Made by a program: the position numbers and the translations under genes. Below the pieces are notes generated by a model. That model worked only from the letters and a program-made list of their open reading frames with translations, was not told the DNA's origin and searched no databases. This document shows, piece by piece, positions 43,950 through 52,159 of a DNA stretch of 64,000 nucleotides; position 1 is the stretch's first letter, and every line of letters starts with the position of its first letter. The DNA lies in NCBI RefSeq assembly GCF_001468225.1, contig NZ_LNRU01000001.1, forward strand, positions 496,001-560,000, read 5' to 3'. Origin of the DNA: Sphingopyxis sp. H053. Its GTDB lineage: Bacteria; Pseudomonadota; Alphaproteobacteria; Sphingomonadales; Sphingomonadaceae.

Positions 43950-45280
43950 CCGCCGCGGTAGCCGACGAGCCGTCGGCAGGCGCTGTGCCCTCTCGCGGCG
44001 TCTACCGCTGGCTGGTCGTCGCGATCCTGTTCGTCGGCTATTGCTTCAGCGCGATCGATGCGCGCGTGCTGACGCTGATGGTTGAACCGATCCAGCGCGA
44101 CCTGAACCTCAGCGATTTCGAAATCAGCCTGCTCCAGGGTTTTGCCTTTTCCTTGCTCTACAGCATCGCCGCGCTGCCCATCGGCCGCTTTGTCGATCGC
44201 ACCAAAAGGCGCGCGACGCTGATTGTCTGGGGGGTGCTGTTCTGGTCGGCGATGACCGCCGCCTGCGGCTTTACCAGCAGCTTCATCGGGCTCTTCCTCG
44301 CGCGCGTCGGCGTCGGGGTGGGCGAGGCGACGCTTAGCCCGACCGCCTATTCGCTGATCAGCGACTATTTCGAGCGACGACGACGGGCGCTGGCGATCAG
44401 CTTTTATGCGATCGGTTATCCGATCGGCGGCGGCCTGGCGCTGTTGATCGGCGGCTGGCTGCTCGCGCGCTTTACCAAGACCGGCGGCGTGACATTGCCA
44501 TGGCTCGGCAGTTTCGAACCGTGGCAGATGGTGTTCCTGTGCGTTGCGGCGCCCGGATTGATCGTCGCGGCACTGATGATGACGATCCGCGAGCCGGCGC
44601 GGCAGGAACTCGCGGCGAACCTGTCGGTGCAAAGCAGCCTGCGCGAAGGGTTCGACTATATTTCAGAGCGCTGGGCGCTGTTCGGTTCGCTGATCGGTTC
44701 GCTCGCCCTGATTGCGCTTCTGGCGATCGGCACCGCGCTGTGGTTCCCGACCTTCCTGATCCGCAGCTACGGCATGAGCCCGGCCGAGGTGGGGATGTCC
44801 TACGGGATGATCATGCTGACCTGCGGCACCGTCGGCACGCTGTCGGGTGGCTGGCTCGCGGGACGGCTGATGCAGGGCGGCCGGGCGGACGCCAATATGC
44901 GCGTCGTGTTGATCGCCACCGTGCTGAAGGGCGTTCCGTTGATCGTCGCACCGCTGATGCCGACCGCCTTTCTGTCGCTGACGATGATGGCGATCGGCAC
45001 GCTGATCGGGCAGGCGTCGCAAGGCGTGATGCTGACGGCGATCCAGGATGTGACGCCCAATCAGCTGCGCGGGCAGGTCACCGCGATCTCACTCTTATGC
45101 GTCAATCTGGTGGGGATGGGGCTGGGTGCCAGTGTCATCGCCGCGATCACCGATTTCGGTTTCGGCGACCAGGCGGCGCTGGGCTATTCGATCGCGATCG
45201 CCGGCGCGGTCGTGCTGCCACTGATCATCGGCCTGCTCCTTGTCGCCCTGCCGCATTACCGCCGCGCGATCGAAGGCTGA
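43943..45280 (+). CDS. MFS transporter, spinster/sugar-phosphate-like
   Basis: A 445-residue 12-helix MFS protein. TM1 (WLVVAILFVGYCFSAIDARVL) is followed by the RFVDRTKRRATLI loop-2-3 motif and FLARVGVGVGEATLSPTAYS, typical of spinster-like and aromatic-acid transporters common in sphingomonad catabolic clusters. It starts within the SDR gene (ATGGTGA overlap), so belongs to the Rieske-decarboxylase-SDR transcript. A substrate-import role is likely. Its stop lies in a hairpin shared with the convergent LuxR gene. Confidence 0.85.
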   Translation: MVTAAVADEPSAGAVPSRGVYRWLVVAILFVGYCFSAIDARVLTLMVEPIQRDLNLSDFEISLLQGFAFSLLYSIAALPIGRFVDRTKRRATLIVWGVLFWSAMTAACGFTSSFIGLFLARVGVGVGEATLSPTAYSLISDYFERRRRALAISFYAIGYPIGGGLALLIGGWLLARFTKTGGVTLPWLGSFEPWQMVFLCVAAPGLIVAALMMTIREPARQELAANLSVQSSLREGFDYISERWALFGSLIGSLALIALLAIGTALWFPTFLIRSYGMSPAEVGMSYGMIMLTCGTVGTLSGGWLAGRLMQGGRADANMRVVLIATVLKGVPLIVAPLMPTAFLSLTMMAIGTLIGQASQGVMLTAIQDVTPNQLRGQVTAISLLCVNLVGMGLGASVIAAITDFGFGDQAALGYSIAIAGAVVLPLIIGLLLVALPHYRRAIEG

Positions 45281-45304
45281 CGTGCGCCGCCGGGGCCGTC
45301 AGCC
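45275..45304. terminator. Bidirectional hairpin containing both stop codons
   Basis: GGCTGACG (45275-45282) and CGTCAGCC (45297-45304) pair perfectly with a 14-base GC-rich loop. The TGA of the MFS gene and the TGA of the convergent LuxR gene lie inside the two arms. There is no U-run, so the structure may terminate, or merely block read-through between, the convergent transcripts. Confidence 0.6.
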
Positions 45305-46441
45305 GAGAACGGCGACGCTGCGCAGGATGAGGCGGACGAGATCGGCCTGCCGGCTTACCCCGGTCTTGCTGAGGATGGTCTTGCAATAGCTGCGCACGGT
45401 ATTTTCGGTGAGCTCAAGCTTGGCCGCCGCTTCGGCGAGGCTGAGCCCGGTCGCGAGCAGCGCCGCCAGATGCGCTTCGGATGGGGTGAGGTCGAAGATC
45501 TGGCTGACCAGTCTTTCGAGCGGCCGGTTGTTGTCGAGCCCCGAGACATAGACCACCGCGGCCGGCCCCGCCTCGTTGCTGTAGCGCGAGGGCGTCTCGA
45601 TCGTGCGCACGAGCACGCCCAGATGGCGATCGATGTCGGCCTCGACGCGCAGGCCTTCGGCGAAGCTGCCTCCATCGCGGCGCGCCGCGACCGCTTTGCC
45701 GACGAGTTGCTGGAGCTGCGCGTTGCCCGTCTTGCTCGCGAGCACGAGCCGGTCGTCGGCGGCGCGCAGCGCGGTGCTCGACTTGATCAGCGCGCGACCC
45801 GCGCTGTTGGTGCGCAGGATGCGCCCCGCGCCATCAAGGATGAAGGTGCAGAGCGTCAGCCGGTCGAGCGTATCGATCATCACCTGCAGCTCGGTCTCGT
45901 CGCGGCGGATGCGCGAGAAGAGCGCGAGCGATTGTTCGAGATGCGGGCGCAAAGCGAGCAGCACCGCCTTGTCGTCGTCGGTGAAATCCTCTTCATCGGG
46001 GCCGTTGGTCAGGCCGACATTGCCCTCCCACCCGCCGGGCTCGGAAATATACATGCCCAGCTGATATTCGATGCCATAGGGCTGCAATATCTCGCGATAG
46101 AAGCGATTGCCGCGAAGATCCTCGGGCGAAATAACCTCGCTCAGCCGGAAGATGTCGCCGGCTTTCGTCAGCGCGTTGCGCAGTGGGTCGAGATCGCCGA
46201 GTTCGGCATGGACCGCGTGAATCCGCCGCGCCTCGCGCTCGTCGATCACGGGCGGCGGCCCCCATATGATGAGCGGCGGCGTGCCCTGCCGGCTGAGCCG
46301 CAACGTGATCGCCGCGCTCGCGCAGCGCATCCGGCGGCTCAGCGCTTCGAGGAAGCCCAGCCACGGCGTCGCCTCGAGCGGCCCGCGATACAGCAGGGTC
46401 ACCAGTTCATCGACTTCGGCCAGAGGTTTTCCGATCCGCAT
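45299..46441 (-). CDS. LuxR-family transcriptional regulator
   Basis: A 380-residue regulator with a C-terminal LuxR helix-turn-helix (about 313-375: DLTPSEAHLAALLATGLSL, LELTENTVRSYCKTILSKTGVSRQADLVRL). The N-terminal 300 residues appear to be a sensory region, probably PAS/GAF-like. The start is the ATG at 46439-46441. It is divergent from the fadD3-like gene across 225 bp and therefore the best local candidate to control the ring C/D genes. TeiR, the testosterone-responsive activator of Comamonas, is also LuxR-type of similar size; orthology is not claimed. Confidence 0.85.
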   Translation of the reverse strand: MRIGKPLAEVDELVTLLYRGPLEATPWLGFLEALSRRMRCASAAITLRLSRQGTPPLIIWGPPPVIDEREARRIHAVHAELGDLDPLRNALTKAGDIFRLSEVISPEDLRGNRFYREILQPYGIEYQLGMYISEPGGWEGNVGLTNGPDEEDFTDDDKAVLLALRPHLEQSLALFSRIRRDETELQVMIDTLDRLTLCTFILDGAGRILRTNSAGRALIKSSTALRAADDRLVLASKTGNAQLQQLVGKAVAARRDGGSFAEGLRVEADIDRHLGVLVRTIETPSRYSNEAGPAAVVYVSGLDNNRPLERLVSQIFDLTPSEAHLAALLATGLSLAEAAAKLELTENTVRSYCKTILSKTGVSRQADLVRLILRSVAVLG

Positions 46442-46666
46442 TCCGGCTTCGCTTCCTGTTCGCGTCCCGCCACCCGGTAAGCTGGGGAGTCGGTCTCGAT
46501 CCCGCAATGACCTGTCCGGACCCGAGCGGCAAGAGGCGGTGCGCAAATCGCGCGCCCCCCGAATAGGGGTTGTCGCGGCCACGCCCGCGCGTAACGCAGC
46601 GGGGAGCAAATCGATCGGGCAATGGGCGGCCTGTCCATGGATGTCCGGCGCAGGAGACGATCTGCC

Positions 46667-48226
46667 GTGGCCGAAGCCAAGTTCACGATACCCCATAAAA
46701 TCTTCGCCGCGGCGCGCGCGCATGGCGATGCCGTCGCGATCCGGGGCGAGGACGGGACCGAGGTTCGTTATCGCGATCTCGAACCGCTGGTGCGCGCCGC
46801 CGCCAAGGGCTTTATCGCGGCGGGTGTCGTGGCGGGGGATCGGATCGCGATCTGGGCGCCCAATGCGATTGGCTGGATTATCGCCGCGGTCGGCGCGCAG
46901 GCAGCGGGCGCGGCGATCGTGCCGCTCAACACGCGGCTGAAGGGGCGCGAGGCGGGCTATATCCTGCGCACCAGCGGCGCCAAGCTGCTGTTCACCGTCT
47001 CGGATTTCCTCGGCACCGCCTATCCGGACTTGATCACGGACGAGGACCTGCCCGATCTGCGCGGGATCGTCCTGATGGAAGGCGACAAGGGTGGCATGGC
47101 CTGGCAGACCTTCCTTGATCGCGGCGCGGCGCTTTCCGATGCCGCGGTCGCCGCACGGATGGACGCGCTGGGCGAGGATCAGGTCTGCGACATCCTCTTC
47201 ACCTCGGGCACCACGGGCAATCCGAAGGGCGCCGTGACGACGCATGGGCAAAATGTCCGCCTGTACCTCGCTTATGGCGAGACGCTGACCTATGGGCCGG
47301 GCGACAATTTCCTGATCATCAACCCCTTCTTCCACAGCTTTGGCTACAAGGCCGGCTGGTTGGTGGCGCTGATGCGCGGGGTGACCGTGCTGCCCCACGC
47401 CGTGTTCCAGACCGACAAGGTGCTCGAACGGATCGAGCGCGAACGGGTGACATTACTCCCCGGTCCGCCGACGATCTTCCAGAGCCTGCTCGCGGGTCCT
47501 TATCGCGACCATGATATTTCTTCGCTGCGCGTTTCGATCACGGGCGCCGCGTCGGTGCCGGTGACCCTGATCGAGGAGATGCGCGGCAAGCTCGGCATCG
47601 ACGTCGTGCTCACCGCCTATGGACTCACCGAAACCTGCGGCGTCGTGACGATGTGTAGCGTCGGCGACGACGCTGTGACGATTGCCAACACCGCAGGCCG
47701 TCCGCTCGCCGGGATCGAGGTCAAGCTTGTCGATGAGGCCGAGAAGATAGTAGCGCCCAGCGAAGCGGGCGAACTGCTCGTGCGGGGGCCCAATGTAATG
47801 CAGGGCTATTTCAACGACCCGGCGGCGACCGCGGCGGCGATCGATAGCGAAGGCTGGCTGCGCACCGGCGACATTGCGGTGCAGGACGCAAGCGGCAATG
47901 TGAAGATCACCGACCGCGCCAAGGACATCTTCATCGTCGGCGGCTTCAACGCCTATCCGGCCGAAATCGAAGGGCTGCTCGCCGCCAATCCGGCGGTCAT
48001 GCAGTCGGCGGTGATCGGCGTACCCGACGAACGGCTGGGCGAAGTGCCTAAGGCTTATGTCGTCCTGCGCCCCGGTGCGAACGCCACCCCCGAAGAGATC
48101 GTCGGCTGGTGCCGCGAGAATATGGCGAACTACAAGGTGCCGCGCCAGGTGGTGATCCTCGACGCGCTGCCGGTGAACGCTGCGGGTAAGGTGCAGAAAT
48201 TCCTTCTGCGCGATTCGGGGGCGTAG
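46667..48226 (+). CDS. fadD3: FadD3-like acyl-CoA synthetase (HIP-CoA ligase candidate)
   Basis: A 519-residue AMP-forming acyl-CoA ligase: TSGTTGNPKGAVTTHG near 175, FFHSFGYKAGW near 208, GLTETCGVV near 325, GWLRTGD and GGFNAYPAEIEG near 430, and the C-terminal catalytic Lys in NAAGKVQKF. The PFFHSFGYKAG and VGGFNAYPAEIE segments closely match FadD3, which activates the steroid-derived indanedione propanoate (HIP). The GTG at 46667 sits 10 bases after AGGAG; upstream ATGs lack a site. It is divergent from LuxR and separated from the other HIP-type genes by two unrelated genes. Confidence 0.82.
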   Translation: MAEAKFTIPHKIFAAARAHGDAVAIRGEDGTEVRYRDLEPLVRAAAKGFIAAGVVAGDRIAIWAPNAIGWIIAAVGAQAAGAAIVPLNTRLKGREAGYILRTSGAKLLFTVSDFLGTAYPDLITDEDLPDLRGIVLMEGDKGGMAWQTFLDRGAALSDAAVAARMDALGEDQVCDILFTSGTTGNPKGAVTTHGQNVRLYLAYGETLTYGPGDNFLIINPFFHSFGYKAGWLVALMRGVTVLPHAVFQTDKVLERIERERVTLLPGPPTIFQSLLAGPYRDHDISSLRVSITGAASVPVTLIEEMRGKLGIDVVLTAYGLTETCGVVTMCSVGDDAVTIANTAGRPLAGIEVKLVDEAEKIVAPSEAGELLVRGPNVMQGYFNDPAATAAAIDSEGWLRTGDIAVQDASGNVKITDRAKDIFIVGGFNAYPAEIEGLLAANPAVMQSAVIGVPDERLGEVPKAYVVLRPGANATPEEIVGWCRENMANYKVPRQVVILDALPVNAAGKVQKFLLRDSGA

Positions 48227-48309
48227 CCATCGTCCGATGCGACAGGACGACGTCTAGCGATCCATTGCGGCCCTTCTCTCGCCAGCTACCCATCCGCTCG
48301 TTCAGCCGA

Positions 48310-48768
48310 CTACCGAACCCGCTGAGCCTGAGGTTGCGACTGATAGGTTGAAGGCCGCTTCTGCGCCACCGCCGGGAAGGTGCGGCCGCCGTGGTAGGTA
48401 ATGGTTCCGCACATCCGGTCGCCCTTGGCCGAGAGCGTGCCGTCGAATAGCACGTCGCCTTCGCGGGAGGCGACCGCCATGTGGAAGCTGTTGCCGGTCA
48501 AGGTGATATTGCGCAGTATAACGGGTGCCGTCATCCACAGCGACAGCGACCCGCCATAAGCGTCTTCGACGAAGCCGATCGACAGAAGTCCGAAATTGGG
48601 CGTTGTCCCGACATGCATCAGGAAATCCCAGTTTCCGTGGAGGTTCGGGGCCTCGCTGCCCGCCGTAGCGGCTCCCGCGCCGCACTCAAAACGCATGTTT
48701 ACGGCCTCGCTTGCTGCCACTGGAACGGCTGCAGATGCCAATGCCAAGCCCGCGATAATCCGCTTCAT
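48310..48768 (-). CDS. Secreted hypothetical protein
   Basis: A 152-residue exported protein with a signal peptide (MKRIIAGLALASAAVPVAA). The mature part is beta-rich (NWDFLMHVGTTPNFGLLSIGFVED, LSLWMTAPVILRNITL, DVLFDGTLSAKGDRMCGTITYHG) with two cysteines, resembling small lipocalin-like or DUF-type periplasmic proteins, but I do not recognise a family. GGAGAAAG precedes the ATG. It converges with the fadD3-like gene and is divergent from the LytTR gene at 48841. Confidence 0.65.
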   Translation of the reverse strand: MKRIIAGLALASAAVPVAASEAVNMRFECGAGAATAGSEAPNLHGNWDFLMHVGTTPNFGLLSIGFVEDAYGGSLSLWMTAPVILRNITLTGNSFHMAVASREGDVLFDGTLSAKGDRMCGTITYHGGRTFPAVAQKRPSTYQSQPQAQRVR

Positions 48769-48840
48769 TGCTTTCTCCATGTCAACATTTCGTGCTGGCT
48801 GGTTGGCCGGTCGCGATGTCTGTCGACAATGGGGAAAATC

Positions 48841-49641
48841 GTGAATAGCTTCCGCAATTTCGTGACTGGTAGACCGATGCAGTTGGCGATGCGTGAATGG
48901 CGAATGATGGGGAAATGGCGGGGGCCGCTCAGCGCGGTGGCTTTTGGCGCAGTGCTTGGAGTGACGGGGCCATTCGGATCGCAAACCGCTCTCGGCCCAG
49001 AGGTGCGATATCCTTTCTGGATGATCATCGCACTCGTCGGCTTTGGAGCCGCTGCTGCCGCGGAGCGAGTCCTTCCGTCCAGTTCGCCGGGCAGGAGAAC
49101 GGCAACACGGATCATCGCAGTAGCAGCCGCATCCGCGGTGCCCATGACCTTCTTTGTGGCGTGGGCCATGGGGGTTGTCCGACCGGGCAGAATGTTCAGT
49201 CCCGTTCAACTGCTCGCGTTATTTCCCTACGTTGCGCTCGTCCAGCTGTTGATCGCCCGCGTCATCTCGCCGGACGATCCGATGACTGTGGCCGCACCCG
49301 TGGAAAAGCCAGCCGCCGCCCCCGAATACCCGCGCGAGTTCGTGTCGAAGCTTCCAGCGGCTTTGCGCCGGGACATTCTCGCACTGGAAGCCGAGGATCA
49401 TTATGTGCGCGTGCACACGCTCCACGGCTCGGCACTGATCCTGATGCGGCTGGCGGACGCGGCGGCGATCATCGATCCCCGGCTGGGCCTTCGCGTGCAC
49501 CGTAGCTGGTGGGTGGCCAAAGACGGCGTTCACGCGTTGGAAAGAACGCCGGGACGAGCAATCGCCCGGCTGGTTGATGACACGGCCGTTCCGATCAGCA
49601 GGACATATTTGCCGGCCGCGCGGACAGCCTTGACCAACTAG
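48841..49641 (+). CDS. Membrane-bound LytTR transcriptional regulator
   Basis: A 266-residue protein with four membrane helices (about 32-165) followed by a cytoplasmic LytTR DNA-binding domain (about 180-262: ILALEAEDHYVRVHTLHG, LGLRVHRSWWVAKDGVHAL, VPISRTYLPAA). It has no receiver domain, so it works without a kinase, as in other membrane LytTR regulators. The GTG at 48841 follows GGGGA; an ATG at 48829 would add four residues. The divergent secreted protein at 48310 is a plausible target. It interrupts the catabolic set and may be unrelated to it. Confidence 0.82.
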   Translation: MNSFRNFVTGRPMQLAMREWRMMGKWRGPLSAVAFGAVLGVTGPFGSQTALGPEVRYPFWMIIALVGFGAAAAAERVLPSSSPGRRTATRIIAVAAASAVPMTFFVAWAMGVVRPGRMFSPVQLLALFPYVALVQLLIARVISPDDPMTVAAPVEKPAAAPEYPREFVSKLPAALRRDILALEAEDHYVRVHTLHGSALILMRLADAAAIIDPRLGLRVHRSWWVAKDGVHALERTPGRAIARLVDDTAVPISRTYLPAARTALTN

Positions 49642-49722
49642 CCCTATTTTTACCGGGCGGTCATTCGTTCGACTGGCATCCGCTTTCCACTCCATCGCAG
49701 ACAGCGCCCGCCGCGCAGAATC

Positions 49723-50187
49723 TCAATTTTCCGGATAAAACCGGCTGATCGTATCGACGACGCACGCTGGCTTCTCCGCACCCTCGATCTCCACCGTCAC
49801 CCGCACCACCGCCTGGACGCCGCCTTTTGCTTCCTCGGCCCGGACGAGTTCGCCACGCCCACGGATCCGGCTGCCCGCGCGGACGGGGCTCAGGAAGCGC
49901 AAATTGTCGGTGCCGATATTGACCCCCATCGACACGCCGCGCACCTCGACCAGTTCGGGAAGGAGGCGGTTGACGAGGCTCATCGTAAGGTAACCATGCG
50001 CGATCGTGCCGCCGAAGGGGCCGTCTTTCGCGCGCTCGGGATCGACGTGGATCCACTGATGATCGTCGGTTGCCTCAGCGAACAGGTCGATACGATCCTG
50101 CTCGATCGCGAGCCATCCGGTTGGGCCGAAACTCTCGCCCACGGCGGCGAGCAGCGCGGCCGGGTTTTCGAAGACGCGCGCGCTCAT
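49723..50187 (-). CDS. MaoC-family dehydratase
   Basis: A 154-residue single hot-dog-fold (R)-specific enoyl-CoA hydratase-like protein. The catalytic motif is present: FAEATDDHQWIHVDPERAKDGPFGGTIAHGYLTMS with D-x4-H near 46-51. It adds water to enoyl-CoA or acts as a dehydratase. It is last in the long minus-strand operon that begins at ipdA, and its ATG overlaps the ipdF stop by 4 bp. The MaoC proteins of steroid operons act in side-chain or ring degradation; which step applies here is unknown. Confidence 0.86.
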   Translation of the reverse strand: MSARVFENPAALLAAVGESFGPTGWLAIEQDRIDLFAEATDDHQWIHVDPERAKDGPFGGTIAHGYLTMSLVNRLLPELVEVRGVSMGVNIGTDNLRFLSPVRAGSRIRGRGELVRAEEAKGGVQAVVRVTVEIEGAEKPACVVDTISRFYPEN

Positions 50188-50966
50188 GCCTGCTGGCTCG
50201 ACACCGCGAGCACTTCGCCCGTCATGTAGGAGGAAAGCCCGCTGGCGAGGAACAGCATCACGTTCGCGACCTCCCATGGCTCGGCATAACGGCCGAAGGC
50301 TTCCTTCTCGGTCAGTTCCTCAAGCAGCCCCGGCGGGGTCACCTTGGAAAGCGAGGCGTGCATCGCGAGGCTGGGCGAGACCGCGTTGATGCGGACGCCG
50401 TGCTCGGCCGCTTCGAGCGCCGAGCAGCGCGTGAAGGCCATCACGCCGGCCTTCGCCGCGGCATAATGCGCCTGCAGCTTCTGCGCGCGCCAGCCGAGGA
50501 CCGAGGCGTTGTTGACGATCGCGCCCGTCTGGCGCTCGTACATGTGCGGCAGGATCGCGCGCGTCATGCGGAAGACGCCGGTGAGTGTCACGTCGAGCAC
50601 CTTGTGCCACTGGTCATCTGTCATCTCGACGACCGAAGCCGCGCCGCCGAGCCCGGCGTTGTTGATGAGGACATCGATATGGCCCATGCCCGCGATCGCC
50701 GCGGCGACGAGCGCCTGCACCTGTTCTTCATTGGTGACGTCGCAGACGAGTGTGCCGGGGCGTGCGAAGCCCAATCCCTCGATCCGGTCGGCGGTCTCGC
50801 CGAGCCGGCGTTCGTGCATGTCGGAGAGGAAAAGCGTCGCGCCTTCTTCGGCTGCGCGCTGCGCGACCGCGCCGCCGATGCCGCTGCCCGCAGCGGCGGT
50901 GATCAGCACGGTCTTGCCCTTCAAGAGGCCGGTAGGGGTGGGGTAGTCGGGGGCGGGTCGTGCCAC
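50184..50966 (-). CDS. ipdF: IpdF-like short-chain dehydrogenase
   Basis: A 260-residue SDR with an unusual TAAAGSGIGGAVAQR cofactor motif, NNAGLGG, ASVLGWRAQK and the catalytic HYAAAKAGV. The GLLKGKTVLITAAAGSGIG start, VNNASVLGWRAQ and MTGEVLAVSSQ end closely match the mycobacterial IpdF (Rv3559c), which oxidises the 5-hydroxyl of the HIP-CoA intermediate. It lies directly downstream of fadE30, the same neighbour as in actinobacteria. Identification rests on remembered family sequences, not on a search. Confidence 0.87.
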   Translation of the reverse strand: MARPAPDYPTPTGLLKGKTVLITAAAGSGIGGAVAQRAAEEGATLFLSDMHERRLGETADRIEGLGFARPGTLVCDVTNEEQVQALVAAAIAGMGHIDVLINNAGLGGAASVVEMTDDQWHKVLDVTLTGVFRMTRAILPHMYERQTGAIVNNASVLGWRAQKLQAHYAAAKAGVMAFTRCSALEAAEHGVRINAVSPSLAMHASLSKVTPPGLLEELTEKEAFGRYAEPWEVANVMLFLASGLSSYMTGEVLAVSSQQA

Positions 50967-50977
50967 GCTTCGTTCCT

Positions 50978-52159
50978 TTATTTGAGGTCGCCGCGCGGCT
51001 CGCGCGGGAGGCCGAGCGCGCGCTCGGCGATGATGTTGCGCTGAATCTCGTTCGTGCCGCCATAGATCGTGTCGGCGCGGCTATAGAGGAACAGGTTGGG
51101 AAGCGCGGGGAAGGCGTATTCGTGCCCCGCGACGGTCTCGCCCGCCTGTCCCAGAACATCCATCGCGAGTTCGCCGAGATCACGGCGCCATGTCGCCCAT
51201 TGGATCTTGTAGGTGAGCGCCGACGGGTTGAGCCGGCCGCCCTCGGCATCGGTGAGCATGCGCAGCGCGCCATAACGCATCAGTTTGAGGCCGATCTCGG
51301 CCCTGGCGATACGCTGGCGGATCAGCGGGTTTTTCGCTTCGCCATTGGCGCGCGCCGCGGCGATCACCGCGTCGAGCTCGTTGCGAAAGCCCATTTGCTG
51401 CGCAAGCGTTGAGACGCCGCGCTCGAAGCCGAGCAGCCCCATCGCGACCGTCCAGCCATCGCCGGGCGCGCCGAGGATGTTGGCGGCGTCGGTGCGCGCG
51501 CCGTCGAAAAACGTCTCGTTGAACTCGGCCTCGCCGGTGATCTGGTGGATCGGGCGGACGGTAACGCCGCTCTGGTCGACGGGGACAAGCAGGAAGGAGA
51601 GCCCTTTCGGTCCCTTTGATCCCTCCTCGGTGCGTGCGATGACGAAAATCCAGTCGGAAAATTGCGCGAGGCTGGTCCAGACCTTCTGTCCCTCGATCAC
51701 CCATTCGTCGCCCTCCCGCCACGCGCGGGTGCGGACATTGGCGAGATCCGAGCCGGCACCGGGCTCCGAATAGCCCTGGCACCAGATTTCCTCGCCGCGT
51801 GCGATCGCGGGCAGGAAGCGCGCCTTCTGCTCGTCGGTGCCGAAGGCGAGGATCGTCGGGCCGGCGAGTTCGATGCCGATATGGTTGAGCCGGGGCGGGG
51901 CGCCCGCGCGCGCATATTCCTCGGCGAAGATGACCTGCTCGGCGAGCGTGGCATCGCGGCCGCCATAGGCCTTGGGCCAGCCGACGCAGCTCCAGCCCGC
52001 TTCGCCCAGCCGGCGCTCCCAGTCGCGGCGGCGTTCGGGCATTTCGGTCAGGCTGGTGAGCCCGCGCACGTCGGCGAAGGGGCCTTCCAATTCGGCCTTG
52101 AGCCACGCGGCTGCCTCAGCGCGGAAAGCCTCTTCCTCGGGAGAAAATCCAAGCTTCAT
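50978..52159 (-). CDS. fadE30: FadE30-like acyl-CoA dehydrogenase
   Basis: A 393-residue FAD-dependent acyl-CoA dehydrogenase. Family blocks include EEYARAGAPPRLNHIGIELAG, WCQGYSEPGAGSDLANV, GQKVWTSLAQFSDW, EFNETFFDGARTDA and GGTNEIQRNIIAERALGLPRE. These closely match FadE30, which desaturates 5-hydroxy-HIC-CoA type intermediates. At the end, the position of the MCAD catalytic Glu (YEGT) is Gly (IYGGTNEIQ), so the base must come from elsewhere. Its start overlaps the stop of the partner dehydrogenase by 4 bp. Confidence 0.87.
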   Translation of the reverse strand: MKLGFSPEEEAFRAEAAAWLKAELEGPFADVRGLTSLTEMPERRRDWERRLGEAGWSCVGWPKAYGGRDATLAEQVIFAEEYARAGAPPRLNHIGIELAGPTILAFGTDEQKARFLPAIARGEEIWCQGYSEPGAGSDLANVRTRAWREGDEWVIEGQKVWTSLAQFSDWIFVIARTEEGSKGPKGLSFLLVPVDQSGVTVRPIHQITGEAEFNETFFDGARTDAANILGAPGDGWTVAMGLLGFERGVSTLAQQMGFRNELDAVIAAARANGEAKNPLIRQRIARAEIGLKLMRYGALRMLTDAEGGRLNPSALTYKIQWATWRRDLGELAMDVLGQAGETVAGHEYAFPALPNLFLYSRADTIYGGTNEIQRNIIAERALGLPREPRGDLK

